From NCBI GenBank assembly GCA_039812085.1, contig JBDHZU010000023.1, forward strand, positions 1 to 21,491: a stretch of 21,491 nucleotides of DNA. The letters are read 5' to 3'. A program made the position numbers and the translations under genes. Origin of the DNA: JBDHZU01 sp039812085. Lineage in GTDB: Bacteria > Actinomycetota > Actinomycetes > S36-B12 > UBA10799. The notes under the pieces are model-generated. The model saw nothing but the letters and a program-made list of their open reading frames with translations, was not told the origin of the DNA and did no database searches. Below are positions 1 to 6,057 of the stretch, one piece after another. Numbering within the stretch: position 1 is the stretch's first letter; each line of letters opens with the position of its first letter.

Positions 1-72
1 TGAACGTGAAGCTGCCTGGAGTGGTCGTAGCGAGTTGTATCTGTACTGGTCGTGAAAAGGAGTTGCGTGGAC

Positions 73-1551
73 TCAGACAGAGCGAGCAGCGGACTTGATT
101 CGACTGGTCAGCTCGGACACCTGGTTGTACAGCGTGCGGTCAGAGGCCAAGTTGTCCTTGATCTTGCGTTCCGCGTGCATGACGGTGGTGTGGTCACGGC
201 CGCCAAAGTGCTTACCAATGATGGGCAGTGACAGATCGGTCAGCTCGCGGCATAGGTACATCGCCATCTGACGGGCTTGGACCAGGGTGCGGGTTCGAGA
301 TGGACCCTTCAGGTCGTTAATGGAGAACTGGAAGTACTCCGAGCACTCTTGCATGATCAACGGTGCACTGATTTGTGGTCCGTGTTGGTGAGCAATCAGA
401 TCCCGCAGCACGGTTTCTGCCAGATCAACAGTTACTGGGGAGCTGTTCAAGTTTGCGAAAGCCGTGACTCGGATGAGGGAGCCTTCTAGCTCACGAATGT
501 TCGTCACGATCTTGCTGGCGATGAACTCCAGGACGTCAGGATCGACAGTTAGCCGTTCCTGTGCCGTCTTCTTCCGAAGGATCGCGATACGGGTTTCCAA
601 GTCGGGAGGTTGAACATCTGTAATCAGTCCCCATTCGAAGCGGGACTTCATCCGATCTTCAAAGTCGGGTAGTTCCCGTGGTGGCAAATCAGAAGTCACC
701 ACGATCTGCTTGTTGGCGTTATGCAGGGTGTTGAAGGTGTGGAAGAACTCTTCCTGGGTCTGCACTTTGCCGGACAGGAACTGGATGTCATCGACCAGGA
801 GCACGTCAATATCGCGGTATCGACGCTGGAAACTGGCCGCTTTGTCATCTCGAATCGAGTTAATGAACTCGTTGGTGAACTCTTCGGAACTGACGTAGCG
901 AACCTTGGTGCCGGCGAACAACATGCGCGAGTAGTGGCCAATCGCGTGTAACAGGTGGGTCTTACCCAGTCCTGATTCGCCGTAGATGAACAGTGGGTTG
1001 TACGCCTGCGCTGGTTGTTCGGCCACGGCCACGGCCGCCGCATGAGCGAATCGGTTACTGGAACCGATAACGAACGTCTCAAAGGTGTACTTGGGGTTCA
1101 GCCGGCAAGCGGGATCGGTCTGAGATTGAGGTGATCCGGCACCGGGACGTTGTGTATCTCGTAGATCCACTACTTGCTGGGGAATCCCGCCGACTGCTAC
1201 CGCATCCGATGTGGGAACACTTTCCGGGTCGGCGGCATAGGTGCTGTCCGCCAAGGTATCGGTGGTTTCCTCGTCGAGGTCGCGAGCAACCTCTGGATCG
1301 ACTGTCACTACGAGGTCGACATTTCGTCGTAATACGTGGGACAAAGCATCAATCACCATGGGCTTCAGGTGTGATTCCAAGACGTTGCGGGTGAAGTCAT
1401 TGGGTGCCGCGAGGATGACGGTGTTTCCATCAATCCGGCGTAGCCGAGTGAGTTGAACGAAGCCCTGCTGTTGTCGGCTCATCGTGGACTGGTCACGCAA
1501 TACCGTGAGCATGCCGTCGAAAAGTTCGTCCAGGCTGAGAGTGTTCTCCAT
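73..1551 (-). CDS. dnaA: Chromosomal replication initiator protein DnaA
   Basis: AAA+ ATPase that binds DnaA boxes, melts oriC and loads the helicase; it also usually represses its own gene. The 492 residues are a normal length. Seen in order: N-terminal domain I (about 1-90), a variable linker (about 91-150), the AAA+ core with Walker A GESGLGKT (191-198) and Walker B LLVDDI (251-256), an SRF arginine-finger segment (303-305), the sensor-2 stretch NIRELEGSL (351-359), and the C-terminal DNA-binding signature GGRDHTTVMHAERKI (450-464). The ATG start is preceded on the minus strand by GGGGAGAAG (1563-1571), 11 nt away. It is divergent from rpmH, as in most bacteria, and the next gene past its stop (outside the window) is expected to be dnaN. 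DnaA-box-like sites upstream suggest autoregulation. Identity is certain. Confidence 0.99.
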   Translation of the reverse strand: MENTLSLDELFDGMLTVLRDQSTMSRQQQGFVQLTRLRRIDGNTVILAAPNDFTRNVLESHLKPMVIDALSHVLRRNVDLVVTVDPEVARDLDEETTDTLADSTYAADPESVPTSDAVAVGGIPQQVVDLRDTQRPGAGSPQSQTDPACRLNPKYTFETFVIGSSNRFAHAAAVAVAEQPAQAYNPLFIYGESGLGKTHLLHAIGHYSRMLFAGTKVRYVSSEEFTNEFINSIRDDKAASFQRRYRDIDVLLVDDIQFLSGKVQTQEEFFHTFNTLHNANKQIVVTSDLPPRELPDFEDRMKSRFEWGLITDVQPPDLETRIAILRKKTAQERLTVDPDVLEFIASKIVTNIRELEGSLIRVTAFANLNSSPVTVDLAETVLRDLIAHQHGPQISAPLIMQECSEYFQFSINDLKGPSRTRTLVQARQMAMYLCRELTDLSLPIIGKHFGGRDHTTVMHAERKIKDNLASDRTLYNQVSELTSRIKSAARSV

Positions 1552-1666
1552 GGACTAAGCGCCTTCTCCCCACCGCACGCACGCGGCTCTTACTTCCCCT
1601 GCGACTGCCGACTCACTCACGGCCACGTTGCCCGAGGAGTAGATCTCGTCCTGTCTGAATGCTTAT

Positions 1667-1676
1667 GTGACGTCAC
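1667..1676. promoter_or_regulatory. 10-bp perfect palindrome GTGACGTCAC upstream of dnaA
   Basis: The sequence is its own reverse complement and ends one base before the 9-bp DnaA-box-like site TGATCCACA (1678-1686). It lies about 116 bp upstream of the dnaA start. Its position suggests an operator for dnaA or an origin-binding factor; the factor is unknown. Confidence 0.35.
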
Positions 1677-1677
1677 T

Positions 1678-1686
1678 TGATCCACA
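1678..1686 (+). promoter_or_regulatory. DnaA box, one mismatch (TGATCCACA)
   Basis: Differs from the consensus TTATCCACA only at position 2. Part of the four-site ATCCACA cluster between dnaA and rpmH. Confidence 0.5.
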
Positions 1687-1766
1687 TACGGGATATTCGG
1701 TGCTCAATCCGAAGCGATGTCAGCAAGGCGAGACGATAGTCACGAATCCACAGCCACTTCAAGCAG

Positions 1767-1775
1767 TTATCCACA
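1767..1775 (+). promoter_or_regulatory. DnaA box, perfect consensus TTATCCACA
   Basis: Exact match to the high-affinity DnaA box. It is flanked upstream by GAATCCACA (1744-1752) and downstream, on the opposite strand, by GCATCCACA (1873-1881), each with two mismatches. Expected role: DnaA binding for initiation or for dnaA autoregulation. Confidence 0.75.
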
Positions 1776-2025
1776 ACTCGTCAGAAATACCCCGGACTGG
1801 GTGAGAACTTCCAGGGGTGGGCTATTCAGAACATAGGTCTGTGGCCTACTCTTGATGCAGGTTTCTGTCCATTGTGGATGCCATCGTTATCTCCGGCACC
1901 GGGAACAGATCACACACCCAGCACTGCGGAACTCACATTTCTGTGTCTATCGCACCTAATGGTGAGTGATTCCGGGTCAGGTAAGAACGCATCCCACACC
2001 AGCGCGACTACCCAGGAGTTCGACC

Positions 2026-2160
2026 ATGAAGCGCACCTACCAACCGAACAACCGTCGTCGGCACAAGAAGCACGGCTTCCGTCTGCGTATGCGTACGCGC
2101 GCTGGTCGTTCGATCCTGTCGTCACGCCGCCGCAAGGGCCGCGCGAGCCTCAGCGTCTGA
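2026..2160 (+). CDS. rpmH: 50S ribosomal protein L34
   Basis: A 44-residue, very basic large-subunit protein with the L34 signature: MKRTYQPNNRRRHKKHGFR at the N-terminus, then an MRTRAGR segment and a basic R-rich tail ending in SLSV. The reading frame is open further upstream, but the start at 2026 is fixed by homology to the invariant MKRTYQP start and by AGGAG (2014-2018), 7 nt upstream. The normal length is 44-47 residues. It is the first gene of the rpmH-rnpA-yidD-yidC-jag unit, and rnpA begins one base after its stop, so co-transcription and translational coupling are likely. Confidence 0.98.
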   Translation: MKRTYQPNNRRRHKKHGFRLRMRTRAGRSILSSRRRKGRASLSV

Positions 2161-2161
2161 C

Positions 2162-2515
2162 GTGCTCCCCCATCGATCCCGACTTACGGATCGACGGTCG
2201 ATCACGCACACAGTTCGACGGGGCACTTCCTGCCGCCGAGGTCATCTCACTGTTCACGTGTTGAACTCGACCGATTCGGATCAGCCTCCCACCGTTGCTT
2301 TTGCCGTCAGTAAGTCAGTGGGTAATTCCGTGATGCGTCATCGCACTGCCCGGCGATTGCGCCATGTCATGCAGACTCGGATCAACCGACTTCCCTTAGG
2401 GACAACCGTTGTGGTTCGAGCACAAGAAGGTGCTCACACAGATTCCTCCGCTCAACTGGCCGCTGACTTAGACGACGCCTTCGCGGTGATTAACCGTCGA
2501 ATCGAGCAGCAATGA
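2162..2515 (+). CDS. rnpA: Ribonuclease P protein component
   Basis: The protein subunit of RNase P, which helps the catalytic RNA mature tRNA 5' ends. It has 117 residues, starting with GTG one base after the rpmH stop; the beginning MLPHRSRL matches the family's usual MLP-x-R-x-RL start, which supports this choice despite no clear ribosome-binding site. The RNR region is seen at residues 51-67 (KSVGNSVMRHRTARRLR). The usual Asn of the RN motif is His60, and the usual Lys before the RRLR stretch is Ala63, a mild deviation. Its stop overlaps the yidD start (ATGA, 2512-2515). The C-terminus is short, as is typical. Confidence 0.96.
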   Translation: MLPHRSRLTDRRSITHTVRRGTSCRRGHLTVHVLNSTDSDQPPTVAFAVSKSVGNSVMRHRTARRLRHVMQTRINRLPLGTTVVVRAQEGAHTDSSAQLAADLDDAFAVINRRIEQQ

Positions 2516-2928
2516 CTACGTCAACCCACACGAATGCGGTGCACCGATCCTTCCTGGAACAGGTGTGGTTCTGGCTGACTCGACCCGTGGTGTGGGGGCT
2601 GTTGGCGTTGATCTTTGTTTACCAAAAAGTGTTGTCCCCGGTGTTGGGACCACGTTGCCGCTTCTACCCCTCGTGCTCTTCCTATGCCGCTGAAGCCATC
2701 ACGGTGCATGGACCGTTTAAAGGCGTGGCGCTTGGCGCTTGGCGAATTGCCCGCTGTCACCCGTGGAACCCTGGTGGAATCGACATGGTTCCGCAGCGTG
2801 GATCCTGGCGACCAGGTCCGGACCCAACCGATGAGCCTGCCGGAGGCGGGGCACCAGCAGAAAATCGTTCCGATCTAACCTTGATAACTCAGACCCAGCG
2901 ATCTGCCGGTCGCCACCCGAAGAGCTAA
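2512..2928 (+). CDS. yidD: Membrane protein insertion efficiency factor YidD
   Basis: A small inner-membrane-associated protein that aids YidC/Sec-dependent insertion. The conserved core spans about residues 24-94: a hydrophobic helix (VVWGLLALIFVYQKVLSPVLG), then RCRFYPSCSSYA with Cys49 and Cys55, the HGPFKG-x-x-LGAWRIARC segment (Cys82), and the HPWNPGGIDMVP signature. The family is usually 70-115 residues; here 138, because of a Pro/Gly-rich polar tail (about 95-138) with no recognised domain. The start overlaps the rnpA stop by 4 nt (ATGA), which implies coupled translation, and yidC follows after 14 nt. Confidence 0.95.
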   Translation: MTTSTHTNAVHRSFLEQVWFWLTRPVVWGLLALIFVYQKVLSPVLGPRCRFYPSCSSYAAEAITVHGPFKGVALGAWRIARCHPWNPGGIDMVPQRGSWRPGPDPTDEPAGGGAPAENRSDLTLITQTQRSAGRHPKS

Positions 2929-2942
2929 GTGAGACTACGACT

Positions 2943-3926
2943 GTGTTCATTCTGAAGCCGATCGAGATTGCTGTTGCCTGGGTTCTCGTTCAGTTCCACC
3001 ATCTTCTTTCTCCACTCTTCGGTGCTGCCAGCGGTGTGACCTGGACGCTGTCCATCGTCGGACTCGTCATCGTCATCCGAGTCCTGCTGATTCCACTCTT
3101 CGTTAAGCAGATCAACGCGCAGCGCAACATGCAGTTGCTGCAGCCGAAGATGAAGGAAATCCAGAAGAAGTACGCCGGCGACCGCGAGCGGCAGTCGCAG
3201 GAAATGATGAAGCTCTACAAGGAGACCGGGACAAACCCGCTGGCTTCTTGCTTGCCGATTCTGTTGCAGTCCCCAATCTTCTTCGCCCTGTTCCGAGTGC
3301 TGCAAGGTATTGCCAAGAACCCACCCCAGGGAATTGGTCCGCTTACTCCGGAACTTGCCCAGCAGGCACACGATGCCTCGATCTTCGGGGTGCCGCTGTA
3401 CGCCACCTTCGCGCATGCGATGGATACCCCGAATCCCCCGAACACCCGGATTTTGGCGATCACGCTGATCGTGGCGATGTCACTGACAACCTTCTTCACT
3501 CAACGCCAGTTGGTGATGAAGAACATGGCGGCTGACAATCCGATTGCTAAGCAGCAGAAGATCCTGGTCTACGTCTTCCCCTTCATCTTCGCGATCGGTG
3601 GTTTCAACTTCCCGATTGGTGTGCTCATCTACTGGACCACCACCAACCTTTGGTCGATGGGTCAGCAGTTCTACGTGATCCGAAATAACCCGCAACCAGG
3701 AACGCCTGCTGCCGAAGCACACGCTCGTCGTATGAAGGAAAAGGAAGAGCGCAAGGCTGCCCAGCAGTTCGAGAAGATGTCGCCACAAGAACAAGCAGAG
3801 GTCTTGGCAGAAAAGCAGGCTCAGTCAGTAGCGGCCGCCCGCCAGCAACCGAAGCGACAGTCTAAAAAGAAGCGAAAAGGCGGGGGTTCCCCACCAAAAC
3901 CGCCCGCTAATTCCAGCCAGGGCTGA
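2943..3926 (+). CDS. yidC: Membrane protein insertase YidC (Oxa1 family)
   Basis: Inserts and folds membrane proteins, alone or with SecYEG. The 327 residues fit the Gram-positive/actinobacterial form without the large P1 periplasmic domain. Hydrophobic segments lie at about 7-27, 33-54 (with the conserved groove arginine Arg46 in IRVLLIPLF), 104-124, 168-186 and 208-246. A cytoplasmic helical hairpin rich in charged residues (about 58-95) follows the second segment. The C-terminal tail (about 256-327) is strongly basic (KRQSKKKRKGGG), which in this family helps ribosome contact. Starts with GTG, with only a weak ribosome-binding site; it follows yidD by 14 nt, so it probably relies on operon translation. 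Confidence 0.97.
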   Translation: MFILKPIEIAVAWVLVQFHHLLSPLFGAASGVTWTLSIVGLVIVIRVLLIPLFVKQINAQRNMQLLQPKMKEIQKKYAGDRERQSQEMMKLYKETGTNPLASCLPILLQSPIFFALFRVLQGIAKNPPQGIGPLTPELAQQAHDASIFGVPLYATFAHAMDTPNPPNTRILAITLIVAMSLTTFFTQRQLVMKNMAADNPIAKQQKILVYVFPFIFAIGGFNFPIGVLIYWTTTNLWSMGQQFYVIRNNPQPGTPAAEAHARRMKEKEERKAAQQFEKMSPQEQAEVLAEKQAQSVAAARQQPKRQSKKKRKGGGSPPKPPANSSQG

Positions 3927-3942
3927 ACTCAAAGACCTCATC

Positions 3943-3986
3943 TGTGTGCGGGCATGCCTGCACACACAAACGCCGGGTCTTCCCGG
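3943..3986 (+). promoter_or_regulatory. Two consecutive RNA hairpins between yidC and jag
   Basis: The first (3943-3966) is a near-perfect 24-nt palindrome: TGTGTGC on the left, TGCACACA on the right, centred on GCATGC, with one G-T (G-U) pair. The second (3973-3986) is CCGGG-TCTT-CCCGG. Neither is followed by a T-run, so they are not ordinary terminators. They end 8 nt before the jag ribosome-binding site AAGGAG (3995-4000). Possible roles are mRNA processing, stability or partial attenuation that lowers jag relative to yidC. Confidence 0.45.
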
Positions 3987-4008
3987 AAGAACGTAAGGAG
4001 AACGCGCA

Positions 4009-4572
4009 GTGAGCACGGAAAACCTCGAATCCACCGACGACACCCAAGTCGAAGAGGTGGTCGATAGCCCCACCACCGATAGCGATAGTGGTTCTGAGAA
4101 GTCAGCTAACGGCTCTCGTCTGGAACAGCTCGAGAATGAAGGCGATATCGCTGCGGATTACCTCGAAGGCTTACTCGACATCGCTGATCTCGATGGCGAT
4201 ATCGACATGGATGTCGAAGGGGATCGCGCGATGGTGGCCATTGTGGGAGAAGGTCTGGACCACCTCGTCGGAGATAACGGCAAGGTGCTGGATGCACTGC
4301 AGGAGCTCACTCGTTTGGCAGTTACTCAGCAAACCGGAGACCGTTCCCGATTGATGCTGGACATCGCTGGGCACCGTGCTGCTCGCCGAGAACAGTTGTC
4401 AGCCCTGGGCACCGAGGCGTGTGAGCGCGCGAAGTCGTCCAACGAGGCGGTTCGACTGGAGCCCATGACTCCCTTCGAACGGAAAATCGTTCACGATGCC
4501 GTGGCCGAAGCGGGACTGAAGTCTGAATCAGAGGGCGAAGAGCCCAAGCGCTACGTCGTCGTCATTCCGTAA
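4009..4572 (+). CDS. jag: Jag/KhpB-type RNA-binding protein (KH and R3H domains)
   Basis: A cytoplasmic single-stranded-nucleic-acid-binding protein encoded downstream of yidC in most Gram-positives and linked there to cell-envelope and small-RNA functions. The 187 residues contain an acidic, low-complexity N-terminal region (1-45), a KH domain (about 46-118) with a GDNG loop (88-91) as its G-x-x-G, and an R3H domain (about 125-187) with the R-x3-H motif at Arg158 and His162 and the closing KRYVVVIP. The separate Jag-N domain of Firmicutes is absent, as is usual in actinobacteria. GTG start with AAGGAG 8 nt upstream. Its stop lies 10 nt from the convergent stop of vapC. Confidence 0.95.
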   Translation: MSTENLESTDDTQVEEVVDSPTTDSDSGSEKSANGSRLEQLENEGDIAADYLEGLLDIADLDGDIDMDVEGDRAMVAIVGEGLDHLVGDNGKVLDALQELTRLAVTQQTGDRSRLMLDIAGHRAARREQLSALGTEACERAKSSNEAVRLEPMTPFERKIVHDAVAEAGLKSESEGEEPKRYVVVIP

Positions 4573-4582
4573 AGAAGTCGCG

Positions 4583-5005
4583 CTAGGAACTCCACACCTG
4601 GATCCACTGTTGGTCATTGGGGACCAGGCAATCTCGAATACCTGCGTCGAACGTCGCCAATTGCGTGCCATGTGCCGCAGCGAGATTTACTAGCTGTAGG
4701 TCCGTCACCTGGCGGCGACCCATCAATACCCGAAGGTCAATGGTGGGTTCTGCTAGCGATGCGGTATCGGGTAGGAAACTCCAACCATCCACGTGCCGGA
4801 TTGCGTCAAGTTGGCTGAGTGCTTCACCCCCGGTCACTGCGCGCCCAACCAGAGATTCAGTCATCAGTAAGCGGACCAGGCCCGCTTCCGTTGTGGGACA
4901 GGTGTGGAAGCCATCAAGGTGCGCAAATCGTTCGTGCGCGGCGCTGTGATGAACGTGTTGATCCAAGGTGAGTGCCAGCAAGACGTTGACGTCGAGCAGC
5001 ATCAT
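4583..5005 (-). CDS. vapC: VapC-family toxin, PIN-domain ribonuclease
   Basis: A probable toxin of a type II toxin-antitoxin system: VapC proteins are Mg2+-dependent RNases that cut tRNA or rRNA. The 140 residues are typical. PIN-domain acidic residues are visible at Asp5 (LLDVNVLLAL), Glu40 (TTEAGLVRLL), Asp102 (VTDLQLVNLA) and Asp120 (ATFDAGI), so the active site looks intact. The start is one of two adjacent ATG codons; the first overlaps the vapB stop by 4 nt (ATGA), the standard arrangement for coupled antitoxin-toxin translation. It lies on the strand opposite to its neighbours, between jag and rsmG, which are adjacent in most relatives; this suggests insertion of the module. The RNA target cannot be told. 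Confidence 0.9.
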   Translation of the reverse strand: MMLLDVNVLLALTLDQHVHHSAAHERFAHLDGFHTCPTTEAGLVRLLMTESLVGRAVTGGEALSQLDAIRHVDGWSFLPDTASLAEPTIDLRVLMGRRQVTDLQLVNLAAAHGTQLATFDAGIRDCLVPNDQQWIQVWSS

Positions 5006-5238
5006 TGACCTGCTCGTTCATCGTCGCGGTACATCGCCACGAGTTCATCGGTCACTGTGTGTCCGACCGCTCCGGTCAGTATGGGAAATCCAGATGTGGA
5101 TTGCGGTGACGATGGTTTGGCCAGCCCTGCCAGTGCGAGTTCTGAGACTGCTTTACCCAACGAAATCTTCTCGGCGCTGGCTTTTGCTCGGGCAGCGCTG
5201 AGCACCGTTGGATCTAAATCAAGGGTAGTGCGCATCAC
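5002..5238 (-). CDS. vapB: VapB-family antitoxin, ribbon-helix-helix type
   Basis: The antitoxin paired with the downstream VapC. The N-terminal part (MRTTLDLDPTVLSAARAKA, continuing to about residue 40) has the strand-helix-helix layout of RHH/CopG-like repressors that bind DNA as dimers; the C-terminal part (about 41-78) would wrap the toxin. Two start codons are adjacent: GTG (5236-5238) and ATG (5233-5235). No ribosome-binding site is visible. An extended -10 (TGT-TATGAT) ends 7 nt before the ATG, so a leaderless message starting at that ATG is likely, giving 77 residues. Inverted and phased repeats directly upstream fit autorepression by VapB-VapC. Confidence 0.85.
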   Translation of the reverse strand: MMRTTLDLDPTVLSAARAKASAEKISLGKAVSELALAGLAKPSSPQSTSGFPILTGAVGHTVTDELVAMYRDDERAGQ

Positions 5239-5259
5239 AACATCATAACATCGTGATGT
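5233..5259. promoter_or_regulatory. Putative vapBC operator and extended -10 promoter
   Basis: On the minus strand GATG occurs three times with exact 8-bp spacing (complement CATC at 5233-5236, 5241-5244 and 5249-5252), and ACATC-GT-GATGT forms an inverted repeat at 5248-5259. CATCAC (5233-5238) and GTGATG (5253-5258) form a wider inverted repeat. An extended -10, TGT then TATGAT, runs from 5250 to 5242 on the minus strand and overlaps these repeats; the implied start of transcription coincides with the vapB ATG. RHH antitoxins typically bind such phased repeats. No -35 match was seen. Confidence 0.6.
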
Positions 5260-5320
5260 GACTTAGATGCTCACTAAAGAGATTGGTGAATCGAGCGATG
5301 CACCAACCGGGAAGCCGCAG

Positions 5321-6037
5321 ATGACTGATGTTTCACGTGAAACATGTGAGCGAGAACCTAGACGGAACCCCACTCCTGACGGCACCCTGTTTCACGTGAA
5401 ACAGACCGAACAGTGGCTGGCGGAAGTGTTCGGTCAAACCGAACTGCAGACTCTCGTGACATACGGCGAACTCCTTGAGGAAGTGGGAGTTGAGCGGGGA
5501 TTGATCGGTCCACGAGAAGTACCCCGTTTGTGGGACCGACATTTGTTGAACTGTGCAGTAGTCGCCGATCCAGCCTTGGGACTACTCCCCACATCAGCCT
5601 CGGTCATTGACGTTGGCTCCGGCGCAGGTCTTCCTGGCTTGGTGTGGGCGGCTGTGCGCCCTGATCTCACTGTCACTTTGGTCGAGTCGATGCTGCGCCG
5701 AACTGAGTTCTTATCCCTCGCAGTCGAACACCTCAACCTCGGTGACCGCGTGCAGGTTCACCGAGCCCGAGCCGAAGATGCCACGCAGCGACAAGCCGAT
5801 GTGGTGACTGCCCGCGCAGTGGCAGCTCTGCCCAAACTGCTCCCTTGGCTGGCCCCTTTGGTTGCGGATGGTGGCCGGATTGTTGCGTTGAAGGGCCGTA
5901 CGGCCAGTGAGGAAATCCAGGCTGCACAACCTGTGTTGAGTTCCCTCGGGAAGCTGCATGCGGAGCTTAGGGTGTGTGGACAAGACCTGCTCGACGAACC
6001 GACCACAGTGGTTGTCGTCGACGGATTCACTCGCTGA
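5321..6037 (+). CDS. rsmG: 16S rRNA (guanine-N7)-methyltransferase RsmG (GidB)
   Basis: Methylates G527 (E. coli numbering) of 16S rRNA with S-adenosylmethionine. The Rossmann SAM-binding motif VIDVGSGAGLPGL is at about residues 95-107, followed by VTLVES and later ADVVTARAVAAL and IVALKGR, all typical of the family. I chose the ATG at 5321 because GGGAAG (5309-5314) lies 6 nt upstream and the extra N-terminus from the in-frame ATG at 5267 has no family counterpart or clear ribosome-binding site; the longer form (256 residues) cannot be excluded. The first 28 codons contain two perfect parS sites, translated as VSRET and FHVKQ. parA follows after 20 nt. Loss of RsmG causes low-level streptomycin resistance in several bacteria. 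Confidence 0.95.
   Translation: MTDVSRETCEREPRRNPTPDGTLFHVKQTEQWLAEVFGQTELQTLVTYGELLEEVGVERGLIGPREVPRLWDRHLLNCAVVADPALGLLPTSASVIDVGSGAGLPGLVWAAVRPDLTVTLVESMLRRTEFLSLAVEHLNLGDRVQVHRARAEDATQRQADVVTARAVAALPKLLPWLAPLVADGGRIVALKGRTASEEIQAAQPVLSSLGKLHAELRVCGQDLLDEPTTVVVVDGFTR
5329..5344. promoter_or_regulatory. parS: parS centromere site 1
   Basis: TGTTTCACGTGAAACA, a perfect 16-bp match to the palindromic bacterial chromosomal parS bound by ParB. It lies inside the rsmG reading frame three codons after the chosen start and is translated as (D)VSRET. It is about 1.6 kb upstream of parB, as expected for an origin-proximal parS. Confidence 0.95.
5388..5403. promoter_or_regulatory. parS: parS centromere site 2
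   Basis: A second perfect TGTTTCACGTGAAACA; the palindrome extends to CTGTTTCACGTGAAACAG (5387-5404). It lies 59 bp from site 1 in a different codon phase, so the same DNA is read as LFHVKQ. Both together are expected to load ParB clamps and define the segregated origin region. Confidence 0.95.
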
Positions 6038-6057
6038 CTCATCAGTGGGCAGTGAAT

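Larger units (their letters stand above)
1552..2025. other. dnaA-rpmH divergent spacer; candidate oriC or dnaA regulatory region
   Basis: This 474-bp stretch has no convincing gene. It holds four copies of the 7-mer ATCCACA within about 200 bp: 1680-1686, 1746-1752, 1769-1775 (+) and 1873-1879 (-). One of them is a perfect DnaA box, TTATCCACA (1767-1775). A perfect 10-bp palindrome, GTGACGTCAC, lies at 1667-1676, and a short inverted repeat CACC-TAAT-GGTG at 1953-1964. In actinobacteria, functional origins usually lie in dnaA-dnaN, which is outside this window, and extra boxes near dnaA control its promoter. There is no clearly AT-rich unwinding element here, so whether this is the origin itself is open. 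No promoter could be placed with confidence. Confidence 0.6.

Noticed and set aside
1..72. A possible terminator or gene end left of dnaA
   Set aside because: The 72 bases show no hairpin with a T-run and no frame that can be judged at the edge.
1872..2264. A 130-codon open frame on the plus strand running through rpmH and into rnpA
   Set aside because: It overlaps two well-identified genes in another phase and has no recognisable domain; it is a shadow of the basic, GC-rich rpmH region.
2925..3416. A 163-codon open frame antisense to yidC
   Set aside because: It lies wholly opposite a conserved gene, is low in complexity, and has no family resemblance.
3943..3986. The yidC-jag hairpins as an intrinsic terminator
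   Set aside because: No T-run follows, and jag is the expected next gene of the operon.
5267..5320. Use of the upstream ATG (5267) for rsmG
   Set aside because: No clear ribosome-binding site, and the extra residues do not resemble the RsmG family; retained only as an alternative.
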